The notes under the pieces: generated by a model
Database searches by the model: none
What the model was told of the DNA's origin: nothing
Seen by the model: only the letters and a program-made list of their open reading frames with translations
Program-made: the position numbers and the translations under genes
Shown: positions 1 through 7,367 of the stretch, piece by piece
Layout: each line of letters starts with the position of its first letter
Numbering within the stretch: the first letter of the stretch is position 1
Origin: a virus
Length of the DNA: 64,000 bases
IMG/VR virus record: IMGVR_UViG_3300021376_000023
Coordinates: 1-64,000 of that record
Reading direction: 5' to 3' (one strand)

Positions 1-211
1 TGAGTAACTCTACCTGAGGGTATTTGTCAGAGATATCTTTATTATTATCAGTCATGGATTGTAGTGTCTCACACACTCCATATATGATATCAAACCATTC
101 ACTTGGACATTCAATACCCCAGCACATACACGTCTCAGTCATAGGCAAATCTTTCTGCCTAAACATCTTAGGAAAATCTGTGTACAGCTTATTCTCTTGT
201 TCTGTTGTCAT
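1..211 (-). CDS. Partial conserved phage protein (N-terminal 70 codons)
   Basis: The gene runs off the left edge; its ATG is at 211 and 70 codons are visible without a stop. A Cys-rich stretch DLPMTETCMCWGIEC is followed by EWFDIIYGVC. I know this pattern from uncharacterised proteins of tailed phages, but no function. It starts 16 nt after the preceding small gene in a minus-strand chain of short genes. Confidence 0.75.
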   Translation of the reverse strand, partial: MTTEQENKLYTDFPKMFRQKDLPMTETCMCWGIECPSEWFDIIYGVCETLQSMTDNNKDISDKYPQVELL

Positions 212-227
212 GATCTTAAAGCTTGTT

Positions 228-347
228 TCATTTGTTCTTTTTTATTATGTATGTTAAAAAACCAATAACTCCAAACACCATAAATAAAAGAAATAATATG
301 CTTGGATTGAATTCAGTTCCAATTAATAATTTACAGTTGGGACACAT
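228..347 (-). CDS. 39-aa membrane microprotein with a CPNC motif
   Basis: A short protein beginning MCPNCKLL, then one hydrophobic segment (about residues 13-33: SILFLLFMVFGVIGFLTYII) and a basic tail KKNK. The CxxC pair could bind metal or be redox active. Its ATG overlaps the last codons of the upstream gene, as expected for coupled translation. Function unknown. Confidence 0.55.
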   Translation of the reverse strand: MCPNCKLLIGTEFNPSILFLLFMVFGVIGFLTYIIKKNK

Positions 348-507
348 TTTTATCTTTAAGAATATAATTTATATGATCAACAATAATATTTATTTCTTCT
401 TTTTCAATGTATCCACAACTATGCTTGTAGCTATTAAGAGCAAAACGAATGCTTCTTAATTGATCTTCTGTAAACCAAATGTCAATTAAACTGTTTAATT
501 TGCTCAA
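331..507 (-). CDS. 58-aa protein of unknown function, TTG start
   Basis: The reading frame opens with TTG at 507, overlapping the TGA of the upstream gene, and ends at 331. The predicted protein is charged and helical (IWFTEDQLRSIRFAL, EKEEINIIVDHI). The overlap on both sides and the absence of any other open frame support it. There is no recognisable domain. Confidence 0.5.
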   Translation of the reverse strand: MSKLNSLIDIWFTEDQLRSIRFALNSYKHSCGYIEKEEINIIVDHINYILKDKNVSQL

Positions 508-965
508 TGTTCCATTCCTTGCTTATCATTTTCATACCAGCTTCTAGTATGCTGCAGGGCAAACTTTAAATCTTTTTCTGGGTATCCTTTGCTACGTAAA
601 AACTCTTCTAAGTTACCATCTTTGGTTTTATCATATACAGCAGGAAACCCATACTGCCAACCGCTAGGAGGGTCAACATAAAACTTACCTTTAACTTCTA
701 GATTGGCAGGAGCAGGAATATCTTTAGTATCTGTATCTGTTAAAGGCCATTCTTCCTTGTCTTCAACATCTTTATCAATTGGGTAATTGTCTACAAGATC
801 TATATGACCATCAAAGTGAAACCCTGCACCTCTAAGAAAGTCTTCAAACTGCGTACAAACTTCTTCTATAGTATCAGCTTCAAATTCATGAGTAACCTTA
901 ATACCTTTATTGCTCCTATCAAGCTGATCAGGAACAAAGTCAGATGTAAATGTATACTTGCTCAC
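504..965 (-). CDS. Conserved phage protein of unknown function, 153 aa
   Basis: An acidic soluble protein. The segment FEADTIEEVCTQFEDFL-RGAGFHFDG (residues about 28-54) resembles a short motif I have seen in other phage hypothetical proteins. The C-terminal half is rich in Asp and aromatic residues. The start overlaps the stop of the upstream gene by 4 nt. No catalytic motif is visible. Confidence 0.7.
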   Translation of the reverse strand: MSKYTFTSDFVPDQLDRSNKGIKVTHEFEADTIEEVCTQFEDFLRGAGFHFDGHIDLVDNYPIDKDVEDKEEWPLTDTDTKDIPAPANLEVKGKFYVDPPSGWQYGFPAVYDKTKDGNLEEFLRSKGYPEKDLKFALQHTRSWYENDKQGMEH

Positions 966-1213
966 TTCTTTTTCTTATTCTTCTTCAATGACTCAAGCTT
1001 AAATTCATTCTTTACTGCATTCTCAAGAACATGATTAACACCAATGTTACGGTATTGATCTTCCGTAATTACCTCACGGCCGATATCTGCAAATGTTTGT
1101 AGCCAGCTATCTGGGCCTTCAATTTGAGCTTCATAATACTTGACAGCTTTAAAAGGACCAACATGAATGGTGTCGATATCTAGTTTTACATCTAATTTCT
1201 TACTTTTACTCAT
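962..1213 (-). CDS. Small unknown protein, 83 aa
   Basis: I start it at the internal ATG (MSKSKKLDVKLD, 1213) rather than at 1285, because a sigma70-like promoter ends 6 nt before that ATG and the upstream extension crosses an RNA-like hairpin. It contains DSWLQTFADIG, which resembles GWVDTFRDIEG in the neighbouring gene 1345..1575, so the two may be paralogues. The C-terminus is very basic (KKNKKKK). Confidence 0.7.
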   Translation of the reverse strand: MSKSKKLDVKLDIDTIHVGPFKAVKYYEAQIEGPDSWLQTFADIGREVITEDQYRNIGVNHVLENAVKNEFKLESLKKNKKKK

Positions 1214-1219
1214 ATTATT

Positions 1220-1246
1220 ATTATACAGAAACTCAAAATAAATCAA
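1220..1246 (-). promoter_or_regulatory. Early sigma70-like promoter, leaderless spacing
   Basis: The -35 TTGATT (1246..1241), a 15-nt spacer and -10 TATAAT (1225..1220) are followed by exactly 6 nt and then the ATG at 1213. The predicted +1 falls on the A of the start codon. Confidence 0.55.
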
Positions 1247-1344
1247 GAGCGGAGGAACGATTAGAAACTTAGTCTCGCTTTCCAAGCTATGTGCTTGGTG
1301 CGCTGAGGTCTAACCTATTCAGCCACAGCTATAGTATCTGCCTC

Positions 1345-1575
1345 CTACTCTCGAAGTCTTTTATAGTCTAAATTCCATAGACTCATTTTGCGTTGAAAAT
1401 CTCTTTCCTCATAATCTGCTCGAGCTTTGTAATAATTAGTCAACGCATTCTCTCCTTCAATATCTCGAAATGTATCTACCCATCCTAAATCTTCTCCCAT
1501 CCATGTAGAATATTCATACCTACATTTATTAAGTTTTTTGCCTTTGAACTTCTTCTTTTGATACATTTTAGGCAT
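1345..1575 (-). CDS. Small basic protein of unknown function, 76 aa
   Basis: A basic N-terminus (MYQKKKFKGKKLNK) precedes an aromatic acidic segment and a charged helix. GWVDTFRDIEG matches a similar motif in the 962..1213 product. The first ATG (MPKM) abuts the previous stop; the second Met is also possible. Function unknown. Confidence 0.6.
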   Translation of the reverse strand: MPKMYQKKKFKGKKLNKCRYEYSTWMGEDLGWVDTFRDIEGENALTNYYKARADYEERDFQRKMSLWNLDYKRLRE

Positions 1576-1576
1576 A

Positions 1577-2062
1577 TTAAATAGGAACTCCTAGCTCTAG
1601 CAATCTAATAGCCTGCTCGTCTTTCTTCATATGTCTAATTTGAGCATTACTTAAAGGAAATGCTTTATGATATTTTAAATTAAAATTCTCATCATTAATT
1701 GAAATTATATTTTCTAAGCTATTAACAGATAATCTCTCGCTTTTCATATCTACAACTTGATACACACCAAAGTATTCCCCAGGAAGTGCATTAGGAGTAC
1801 CGATACCTTTATCCCTATCTGATACAATAATACCATAATTAACCTTAATACCCTTAAAATCGTTACGTGTCTTAAGCTCTTGCTTAGTTAAAGCATCATA
1901 AACTTTACGGTATTCTTTAGAATCATAATCAGGAAGTGCTCTAGGTTTATACCAATATTTAAGATGAAATACTTTACTACAAATTGATTGTGTAGGGGAA
2001 ATCTGAATATCCATCCAAGCAAACTTCTTGGGGCTAACTAATTTGTAAATGTATGCGCTCAT
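1577..2062 (-). CDS. Unknown protein, 161 aa
   Basis: A soluble protein starting MSAYIYKLVSPKKFAW, with mixed predicted alpha/beta composition and many aromatic residues. No motif is recognised. The start overlaps the upstream stop by 4 nt, so it belongs to the operon that begins at 2536. Confidence 0.65.
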   Translation of the reverse strand: MSAYIYKLVSPKKFAWMDIQISPTQSICSKVFHLKYWYKPRALPDYDSKEYRKVYDALTKQELKTRNDFKGIKVNYGIIVSDRDKGIGTPNALPGEYFGVYQVVDMKSERLSVNSLENIISINDENFNLKYHKAFPLSNAQIRHMKKDEQAIRLLELGVPI

Positions 2063-2271
2063 CTGTTCCTTTCTAATGCTTTCTCTACCATTTTAACAAA
2101 ATATAAATAGTCTTCTTTATCTTTTTTCTCTACATACCCGAGTAACTCGTTAATAATATTAGAGAACTCTGCACCAATTTGGATATGCTTGTCAAGATTC
2201 TTACGAAGTTGGTCATTGCTTTCTCTAAGGTCCTTTAAAGCCTCTTCAAACATTTTCGTTGCTTCAGACAT
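2059..2271 (-). CDS. Short helical, coiled-coil-like protein, 70 aa
   Basis: Almost entirely helical and charged (MFEEALKDLRESNDQLRKNL), with heptad-like spacing of hydrophobics over residues 5-45. It overlaps both neighbours by 4-8 nt. It could be a small oligomerising adaptor; function unknown. Confidence 0.6.
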   Translation of the reverse strand: MSEATKMFEEALKDLRESNDQLRKNLDKHIQIGAEFSNIINELLGYVEKKDKEDYLYFVKMVEKALERNR

Positions 2272-2536
2272 TTTCTAGCTCCGTTAAACTATAATCTTTA
2301 AGAATACTTTCCCTTACAGTTGAGTAAGAAAGAAAAGTCTTAGCATCTTGCTTACTATTGAAGATAAATTGCTGATCTCGCTTACCGCTAGACAAATCTG
2401 TGCCCCCTCCAATATTTCGTCCTCCTAATTTATTAGCAAGAACTTCTAGTTTAGTCTCTTGATCGGAATACTTGTATTTGTTCTTGATAAAAACAAGTAG
2501 ACTAACCTGTTGTTTAATTTTCGTAACTTTCATCAT
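2264..2536 (-). CDS. Unknown protein, 90 aa, first gene of an early operon
   Basis: The product begins MMKVTKIKQQVSLLVF and has a Gly-rich stretch NKLGGRNIGGGTDLSSGKRD (about residues 36-55). The start is fixed by a strong promoter ending 6 nt before the first ATG. No known family is recognised. Confidence 0.6.
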   Translation of the reverse strand: MMKVTKIKQQVSLLVFIKNKYKYSDQETKLEVLANKLGGRNIGGGTDLSSGKRDQQFIFNSKQDAKTFLSYSTVRESILKDYSLTELENV

Positions 2537-2542
2537 ATCAAT

Positions 2543-2570
2543 ATTATGAATGAACCTAAGGTTTAGTCAA
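2543..2570 (-). promoter_or_regulatory. Early sigma70-like promoter, leaderless spacing
   Basis: TTGACT (2570..2565), 16 nt, CATAAT (2548..2543), then 6 nt to the ATG at 2536. The elements match the consensus closely and the predicted +1 is the A of ATG. Confidence 0.7.
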
Positions 2571-2772
2571 GATAAATTACATCAGCCTTGCAACTTCTTA
2601 TGTCTAAACCAGTTACCTCTTTAATAGCTTTAGCTATCTTGGTATTTAGATTAAACGGACCAACCGGAATATCTTTACTCCATTCATAATCATCAAAATT
2701 TACAATAACTTCTGAAGGCCCGCTTTTGCTTCCCTCATAAACAATACTATAGATCTTCCAATACTTCTTCAT
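2563..2772 (-). CDS. Unknown protein, 69 aa
   Basis: A small protein (MKKYWKIYSIVYEG, ending IRSCKADVIYLD) with predicted beta-strands flanking a helix (TKIAKAIKEVTGL). Its ATG overlaps the stop of the glycosyltransferase gene upstream. Its last codons overlap the -35 box of the next promoter. Confidence 0.6.
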   Translation of the reverse strand: MKKYWKIYSIVYEGSKSGPSEVIVNFDDYEWSKDIPVGPFNLNTKIAKAIKEVTGLDIRSCKADVIYLD

Positions 2773-3464
2773 TTAAAAATACTTTTTGTTTCTGCTTCTT
2801 CTCTCCAGTGTATCTCATTCATGTGAAGAGCTCTATCAATTTCTGAAACTTTCCATGTACAAAAATCTTCGTAATCATAGCCAAAAAACCGTACGCTGTT
2901 TTTACCTTTAATATTTGTTATTTTATTAACATCTTCATCTCTATCAAGATAGATATCTACGTCAGCAAAATGTTTTTTTAACACATTACTAAAAACAACA
3001 GGACCTGTTAACTCAACAACGCTGCTAGATGTTTGAAGATAAACATTTTCCAATGCTTTTTTAATTACTGCTTCTAAAATAGGGTGGTTTGCCTCAAACA
3101 TTAAGCACCACTGAACAAACAAACCAGGATTTTTTTCTCTAGTTACTATTGCCCTATCTGAATCAACAATAAGTTCTCTTAATGAACGGTTAATAGATGA
3201 ATCTATATCTAAATATATACCTCCATTTTTGTATAAAAACATATAACGCCATAAATCAGCTCTTGCTACTCTTAGTTGAAGGGAATCATATATATCAAAT
3301 ACCTGTTTGCTGTAGTTTTCTTTAACAAAAGAATCTATTTCTTCATCATTAAAAATGATATGCTTGTATTCGGGGTTTAGCTCTTTCATTTTATCGGTAA
3401 AAACTTTAGCAGCTAAAGGAAGCTCTTTAGTTTTCCATGTCTGATATATAAATTTGGGGATCAT
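2769..3464 (-). CDS. GT32/OCH1-like glycosyltransferase
   Basis: It begins IPKFIYQTWKT, the N-terminal signature of the glycosyltransferase sugar-binding DXD family (OCH1-like, GT32). The donor-binding core RADLWRYMFLYKNGGIYLD is followed by the DxD (D86, D88), and IHWR sits near the C-terminus. At 231 aa it is a compact cytoplasmic enzyme. The sugar and acceptor cannot be deduced; modification of phage DNA, virion protein or host envelope is possible. Confidence 0.85.
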   Translation of the reverse strand: MIPKFIYQTWKTKELPLAAKVFTDKMKELNPEYKHIIFNDEEIDSFVKENYSKQVFDIYDSLQLRVARADLWRYMFLYKNGGIYLDIDSSINRSLRELIVDSDRAIVTREKNPGLFVQWCLMFEANHPILEAVIKKALENVYLQTSSSVVELTGPVVFSNVLKKHFADVDIYLDRDEDVNKITNIKGKNSVRFFGYDYEDFCTWKVSEIDRALHMNEIHWREEAETKSIFK

Positions 3465-3486
3465 GTAAATATATTACTTAATATGT

Positions 3487-3840
3487 TTAATATCTCAACA
3501 AGTAACTTTTTTGTTTTTCTTGACAAAGCTTAGCATTAGATAAAATATAAGAACTAATATTTTGACTGACACGACTAATATAAGTAAGAATCAACAGCAA
3601 TATAATATGAATATAATACTGCCAATGAAGAAGTGTATAGATTGTTTCATTTTTGGTAGGAAGAGAATTTCTTATAAAAATGTACATGGTTATAATAGCC
3701 TCATATATTTTAGGAAATTTAAAAAATAAGAATTGAAGAGGGTGAAGAACAAATCGTAGGAATGTATATATTATATCATAAAAAAATGACACCACAAAGT
3801 TTAGATAATTATTAAAGATCAGCTTTAGTTGATGGTTCAT
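3487..3840 (-). CDS. Multi-pass membrane protein, 117 aa
   Basis: It is rich in Phe, Tyr, Ile and Leu with about three hydrophobic segments (near residues 12-40, 45-55 and 75-90) and a basic C-terminus. No family recognised. The start overlaps the stop of the gene upstream. A role in the host membrane is likely but unspecified. Confidence 0.55.
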   Translation of the reverse strand: MNHQLKLIFNNYLNFVVSFFYDIIYTFLRFVLHPLQFLFFKFPKIYEAIITMYIFIRNSLPTKNETIYTLLHWQYYIHIILLLILTYISRVSQNISSYILSNAKLCQEKQKSYLLRY

Positions 3841-4087
3841 AATTAATATACCTATAAGGCTCTACTTCTTTTGTAGAATAAGAAAAGTTTACCCCTGGAT
3901 AATATTTCATATATTTTGTACAATAGTTAGCAGCCGCACGAATAGCAGCGTGTGGGTTAGATGCTTTAAAAACTCTTCTATATGACATTTCTGGTTTTAT
4001 AGAAAAGCTACAATCTGGGTCATTAACCGTAATTTCAACCTTCCAATGCTGAATAGGCTGTCTACGTACAATATTAATTTTTGCCAT
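3812..4087 (-). CDS. Small unknown protein, 91 aa
   Basis: I prefer the start MAKINIVRRQPIQHW at 4087 to the longer frame from 4138, because the extension overlaps the upstream gene deeply. The protein has a strand-rich N-terminus and a helix with NPHAAIRAAANYCTKYM. Composition is soluble and basic. Function unknown. Confidence 0.6.
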   Translation of the reverse strand: MAKINIVRRQPIQHWKVEITVNDPDCSFSIKPEMSYRRVFKASNPHAAIRAAANYCTKYMKYYPGVNFSYSTKEVEPYRYINYEPSTKADL

Positions 4088-4409
4088 ATGAACAATATAT
4101 AATCTCAGGTCTAACAACACAAGGAACCCAATCGACAAATTTGTTCCCGTAATTATCTAACCAGATTTGAACCCCTTTAAATACCCTTGCAGGATCCATT
4201 TTTAACATATCTACCTCTAAAGCTGCTAATGTTTCTTTTACTTGATAGTCTCTAATTACATCAGCCTGTGTTTTAATCTTTACAGGAAGATCAAATTGAG
4301 TGAGCAATTCTTCAAATGTATTAGGACCAGAGAATATTTTATTTTCTTGATAAGGAACAGACGTCCAGGCTTTAAGTGTAGTTTTTAAAAAATTGTAAAT
4401 GCTTTGCAT
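4074..4409 (-). CDS. Unknown protein, 111 aa
   Basis: The chosen start MQSIYNFLKTTLKAW (4409) lies inside a longer frame from 4484; the extension overlaps a separate 43-aa membrane gene in another frame. The central part is helical (DVIRDYQVKETLAALEVDML) and the C-terminus is aromatic. No motif recognised. Confidence 0.6.
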   Translation of the reverse strand: MQSIYNFLKTTLKAWTSVPYQENKIFSGPNTFEELLTQFDLPVKIKTQADVIRDYQVKETLAALEVDMLKMDPARVFKGVQIWLDNYGNKFVDWVPCVVRPEIIYCSYGKN

Positions 4410-4516
4410 AAGATAGAAAATAACACACCCACAACAAAAGCAAAAATAAATAAAGCACCACAAAAGATTATTAAATCTAGACAAGAATTAAAAGCAGATA
4501 TAAACCATTGCTTCAT
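4385..4516 (-). CDS. 43-aa membrane microprotein
   Basis: ATG at 4516 overlaps the TGA of the upstream gene (ATGA). The product (MKQWFISAFNSCLDLIIFCG...) is dominated by one hydrophobic helix of about 25 residues and ends KAFTIF. It overlaps the next gene by 25 nt. A single-span membrane peptide of unknown role. Confidence 0.5.
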   Translation of the reverse strand: MKQWFISAFNSCLDLIIFCGALFIFAFVVGVLFSILCKAFTIF

Positions 4517-4686
4517 TCTTCAAAGTTAAAATATAATTGACAAAGTTGAATATTTTCTTTATCTTCTTCTTTTTCTAAAATAATTGACCGAGCTTCCTCT
4601 GGAGATGTGGCGGCAACAGTCTTAAACCCTTTAAATATTCTACCTCTAGAACTTACATTATAAATCTCAAACAAGTACCGGCTCAT
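4513..4686 (-). CDS. Small unknown protein, 57 aa
   Basis: Begins MSRYLFEIYNVSSRGRIFKG and continues with a helix containing SPEEARSIILEKEEDKE. The start overlaps the upstream gene by 20 nt and the stop overlaps the next start as ATGA. The arrangement of strands then a helix rich in Glu/Ala recurs in several small products here (for example 3812..4087). Confidence 0.6.
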   Translation of the reverse strand: MSRYLFEIYNVSSRGRIFKGFKTVAATSPEEARSIILEKEEDKENIQLCQLYFNFEE

Positions 4687-4852
4687 CTTTAACCTCCACT
4701 TCTACAACATTTAACATGGCGTGTAATTTTTGTTTATTAATTTTAGTTTTAAATCTACTTTCAACATCTTCCACAACGCTATCAAATAAACTTTGATTAT
4801 TGACTAAAGAGGTCAAAATCATATTTAACGTTAATTTCTGATTTTGCTTCAT
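4667..4852 (-). CDS. Small unknown protein, 61 aa
   Basis: A helical protein (MKQNQKLTLNMILTSLVNNQ, then VVEDVESRFKTKINKQKL). The rc sequence upstream contains a TATAAT-like element shortly before the ATG. No recognisable domain. Confidence 0.55.
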   Translation of the reverse strand: MKQNQKLTLNMILTSLVNNQSLFDSVVEDVESRFKTKINKQKLHAMLNVVEVEVKDEPVLV

Positions 4853-4876
4853 ATTATGAGTATAAAGGAATGTAGT

Positions 4877-5050
4877 TTAATTGCAAGGGTTTTCTTCACC
4901 ACAAGATGTTGACTTATTATTAATATGTTCTGTTAAAAATCTTTCTGCTTCCTCATAAGAATCAAACCTCTTTAAAACTTCTTTATTCTTTGTCACATTA
5001 AAAATTGGTAATCTTCCATCATATTCTTCAATAATTTCATAATTATTCAT
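4877..5050 (-). CDS. Small unknown protein, 57 aa
   Basis: The start MNNYEIIEEYDGR at 5050 is chosen because it overlaps the stop of the upstream gene (ATGAATAA); a longer frame from 5119 would run through that gene. It contains RFDSYEEAERFL, a helix pattern shared by several small phage proteins, and a Cys-containing tail TSCGEENPC. Confidence 0.6.
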   Translation of the reverse strand: MNNYEIIEEYDGRLPIFNVTKNKEVLKRFDSYEEAERFLTEHINNKSTSCGEENPCN

Positions 5051-5204
5051 TAATACCGGTCCTAAGATCTGTAGAATCAATAATGGCTTGATTAATGATG
5101 GTCTGCTCCTTTGCATCAATAACCTCTAAAGCTTTAAGGCGTCCATCTGGAAGACCTATGTTTAGAACCCAAATACAAAAGAATATACTAATAGGATCCC
5201 ACAT
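5043..5204 (-). CDS. 53-aa protein with N-terminal hydrophobic segment
   Basis: ATG at 5204; the product starts MWDPISIFFCIWVLNIGL, which could be a membrane anchor, then a charged helix (LKALEVIDAKEQTIINQAII). It overlaps the 3' end of the upstream gene by 17 nt and the next start by 8 nt. Function unknown. Confidence 0.5.
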   Translation of the reverse strand: MWDPISIFFCIWVLNIGLPDGRLKALEVIDAKEQTIINQAIIDSTDLRTGINE

Positions 5205-5427
5205 CTTTTTCTTTTTTCTTAGCTTCAGTATAATCTAAATGCTGTGATGAGTCAATAATAAAATCCAAAAATAGATCATACAAATTATTAAGCTGTTTAT
5301 TATTACGAATAATATGTTTGGTTGAATCATCCAATCCGGCTAAATACCGATTAAATAATTCGCTATATCTGGATATAAAAAGTCTACTTGAAGTGTTTTT
5401 TAATTCTTTTGCTAAATCTGAAGTCAT
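5188..5427 (-). CDS. Small helical protein, 79 aa
   Basis: An all-helical composition (LAKELKNTSSRLFISRYSEL, then NNLYDLFLDFIIDSS) with a Lys-rich end AKKKEKDVGSY. No motif recognised. ATG at 5427 has no Shine-Dalgarno sequence. Confidence 0.55.
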   Translation of the reverse strand: MTSDLAKELKNTSSRLFISRYSELFNRYLAGLDDSTKHIIRNNKQLNNLYDLFLDFIIDSSQHLDYTEAKKKEKDVGSY

Positions 5428-5509
5428 GATACTTGTTGTATATCTTTAACAAAACCACTAATGGGAGTAATAGAAATATTGATACTATTATCTCCGCTAT
5501 CTTCCTCAC
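5384..5509 (-). CDS. Possible 41-aa membrane microprotein, GTG start
   Basis: A frame from GTG 5509 encodes a basic start (VRKIAEII), a hydrophobic helix (VSIFLLLPLVVLLKIY) and a basic tail. A CTAAATAA late-type box ends 3 nt before the GTG. It overlaps the following gene by 44 nt, which lowers confidence. Confidence 0.35.
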   Translation of the reverse strand: MRKIAEIIVSIFLLLPLVVLLKIYNKYHDFRFSKRIKKHFK

Positions 5510-5516
5510 ATATTAT

Positions 5517-5897
5517 TTAGAAATTATAATCGTAGAAATAGGTAGCTTGTTCACCTTTCTGATGAAGGCCGAACTTACTATAACGGGTCTGCTGCCCTAC
5601 TTCACACCAGCGCTGGGCTTTACTTCTCCAGCTTAAGATCTTAATCTTGTTACTAGGGTTACTGGAGAGCTTATATTCTTGATCATGATTATCTGCAAAA
5701 TGCCCAGAGAAGCCGCCTGGATGAAAGTCCTTAGGCTTCTTGATACATTCTGCATCAAGCTCACGAATTTTAATACGACGGGGGCTGATAATTTCAATGA
5801 CTTCCCAAGCATCCCTATCAGTGTAATGAAATTCCGTTACATGTTGACCGACAAATGGTTTCACATCTGGTTTGTTATCTGTCTTTGTTTTCATCAT
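5517..5897 (-). CDS. Conserved phage protein of unknown function, 126 aa
   Basis: The segments GQHVTEFHYTDRDAWEVIEI and PGGFSGHFADNHDQ recall a conserved hypothetical protein of T4-like phages. The fold looks like a small beta-barrel with several His and Asp residues. It has two consecutive ATGs; the first sits 6 nt after a sigma70-like -10 box. Confidence 0.7.
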   Translation of the reverse strand: MMKTKTDNKPDVKPFVGQHVTEFHYTDRDAWEVIEIISPRRIKIRELDAECIKKPKDFHPGGFSGHFADNHDQEYKLSSNPSNKIKILSWRSKAQRWCEVGQQTRYSKFGLHQKGEQATYFYDYNF

Positions 5898-5903
5898 ACC
5901 TAT

Positions 5904-5931
5904 ATTATAAAAGAAATATTGAATCAGGCAA
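5904..5931 (-). promoter_or_regulatory. Early sigma70-like promoter, leaderless spacing
   Basis: TTGCCT (5931..5926), 16 nt, TATAAT (5909..5904), then 6 nt to the ATG at 5897. Confidence 0.6.
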
Positions 5932-6571
5932 CACTATTTTCTAATTTCTTATCGTTATAAAGGTTTCTATAATTCCTAAAACTATCTATCCATTCATCTC
6001 TATGGGCAAAAAATATCTGATTTTCACCAGTTTCACAACTAATAAGAATAGTAATATCTTGAATAGGAATACCTGTTCTATCCTCAAACATATAACTGTA
6101 AGCACTAGCTTGCATAAAATAATCCCAAATGTATTCTTTCTTCTTCGGCTTTGAGCTGGTCTTAAAGTCTATAATTGATATACATCTATCAAACTCTGCA
6201 ATACAATCAACCTGTCCGGCTACCTTTAATTCATCTGAATAAAGATGTTGCTCCATACATCTAATGTTCTTAATTCTATCTAGGATGGGTTTAAATTGAT
6301 TAAACATACCACCAACATTGTCTTCTGTATGCTCTTTATTTAGATATGATTCGCAAAGTGTATGGAATTGAGTACCTCTTCTAGCTGCAAATTGTTTTAT
6401 TCTATCCGCCTCTTCATCCCCTACCCGAGCTCTCCACTTAGCTAACTCTTTCTTCTTCCATTCAGATAGTACTGTTGTAACTGAAGGATATTTGTTTCCC
6501 TCAGGAGTAACATAGTGTCTTTCACCAGATTCCTTAGTTACTCTTTGTAACTTAGGCAATTCTATTTTCAT
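5924..6571 (-). CDS. RecB-like PD-(D/E)XK nuclease
   Basis: A 215-aa single-domain nuclease of the RecB/Cas4/MGME1 type. A conserved His precedes the core (GTQFHTLCESYL, H70), then GQVDCIAEF (D122), IIDFKTSS (D135, K137) and a motif IV Gln in FMQASAYSYM (Q154). It probably resects or trims DNA ends in phage recombination or packaging. A near-consensus promoter directly precedes it. A second, divergent copy is at 46765..47508. Confidence 0.88.
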   Translation of the reverse strand: MKIELPKLQRVTKESGERHYVTPEGNKYPSVTTVLSEWKKKELAKWRARVGDEEADRIKQFAARRGTQFHTLCESYLNKEHTEDNVGGMFNQFKPILDRIKNIRCMEQHLYSDELKVAGQVDCIAEFDRCISIIDFKTSSKPKKKEYIWDYFMQASAYSYMFEDRTGIPIQDITILISCETGENQIFFAHRDEWIDSFRNYRNLYNDKKLENSVA

Positions 6572-6577
6572 GCCTAT

Positions 6578-6605
6578 ATTATGAATGGATTTGGAAGAAT
6601 GTCAA
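6578..6605 (-). promoter_or_regulatory. Early sigma70-like promoter, leaderless spacing
   Basis: Perfect -35 TTGACA (6605..6600), 16 nt, CATAAT (6583..6578), then ATAGGC and the ATG at 6571: 6 nt, so the predicted +1 is the start codon. Confidence 0.75.
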
Positions 6606-6609
6606 GAAA

Positions 6610-6975
6610 AATATACAAAAAAGAAAACATTCTATCTGCCGCATCAATTACACCGGATTCGAATTTTAATGCTGTAACTACCAGCTAAGTTAAGTGTAAT
6701 TAGCGTACGTAACTTTGTCCTTCTCAGGACTATGCTCTAAGATGCGTAATACTAGCCTGGAGCTTCGTTCAGTGAATGAACTTTATATTTTAATATGACT
6801 TCTAGTGAATATTATTCACAGTAGACTTATATCTCTTACCGAATGCTACCAATCATATACTCCTTCATATGTAAATGTATCCATCTACACTCGCCTGTGG
6901 GGCACGGCGTTGGACTATTCAGACTGCCTTCAGGGTCCCAACCCTTACTTGCTACAGATAAAATGTCAATGAACT
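6610..6975 (-). ncRNA. Candidate structured non-coding RNA, about 365 nt
   Basis: No open frame of credible length or codon pattern exists here. On the minus strand a strong promoter fires into it, and the RNA holds several hairpins: GTCC-TGAGAA-GGAC, GTTCA-TTCAC-TGAAC, the near-palindrome GTGAATAATATTCAC, and a GC-richer block around 6890..6950 unlike its AT-rich surroundings. A T-rich stretch near 6610 could end it. It sits close to the tRNA cluster, as do large phage RNAs such as GOLLD and ROOL, but I cannot match it to any family. Confidence 0.5.
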
Positions 6976-6981
6976 GTTATT

Positions 6982-7009
6982 ATTATATGTACTTCTTAAG
7001 AAGATGCAA
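6982..7009 (-). promoter_or_regulatory. Sigma70-like promoter of the candidate ncRNA
   Basis: TTGCAT (7009..7004), 16 nt, TATAAT (6987..6982). No start codon follows at the 6-nt distance seen elsewhere, which is why I read the transcript as an RNA gene. It lies just after the stop of the preceding gene. Confidence 0.6.
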
Positions 7010-7336
7010 CTAGTTTTTTTTATTTTTTTTTAACCAATCATAACCTATTGATGCTCCAGTTTTTAGAGATTCAACTTCCGGACTATTTTTGCCTTCCAGT
7101 AACATATATTCTGCACTTAAGGACTTTCGTATCGATATAAGCTCATCTCCCTTTATTCCTTTAAGCATTGTAATATATCCGCCGGGCCATTTACCATAAA
7201 GCTCCTCTAAAGATTCACAGCTAGGTTCACTCCAAACTTCTATAAATTCATTGTAATATCCTGTTGATTCTAAATATTTTTCAGTAGGAGTTTTTGCCCA
7301 CTTAGACCACGATAATTCATTTTGTGAGTTGAACAT
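7010..7336 (-). CDS. Unknown protein, 108 aa
   Basis: Soluble, starting MFNSQNELSWSKWAKTPTEK, with YGKWPGGYITMLKGIKGDEL in the middle and a Lys/Asn-rich C-terminus. A TTAAATATATT sequence immediately precedes the ATG and may be a weak late-type box. It is the last gene after the three-tRNA cluster. Function unknown. Confidence 0.6.
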   Translation of the reverse strand: MFNSQNELSWSKWAKTPTEKYLESTGYYNEFIEVWSEPSCESLEELYGKWPGGYITMLKGIKGDELISIRKSLSAEYMLLEGKNSPEVESLKTGASIGYDWLKKNKKN

Positions 7337-7367
7337 AATATATTTAAATTAATAATATCTAAATCAA

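Noticed and set aside
962-1285. A longer start for the 962 gene
   Set aside because: The extension crosses the promoter and the hairpin region and has no coding look.
1225-1344. tRNA-like sequence on the minus strand with GGAGG...CCTCC ends and a CCAAGC/GCTTGG hairpin
   Set aside because: The supposed anticodon loop lacks U33 and the T-arm cannot pair, so it is at most a decayed tRNA. The 131-nt gap otherwise holds only the promoter of the 962 gene.
6606-6978. Group I intron, tmRNA or RNase P RNA
   Set aside because: Fragments such as ATAGTCC look like intron core pieces, but the matching partner segments, a tag frame or the P RNA conserved blocks are missing.
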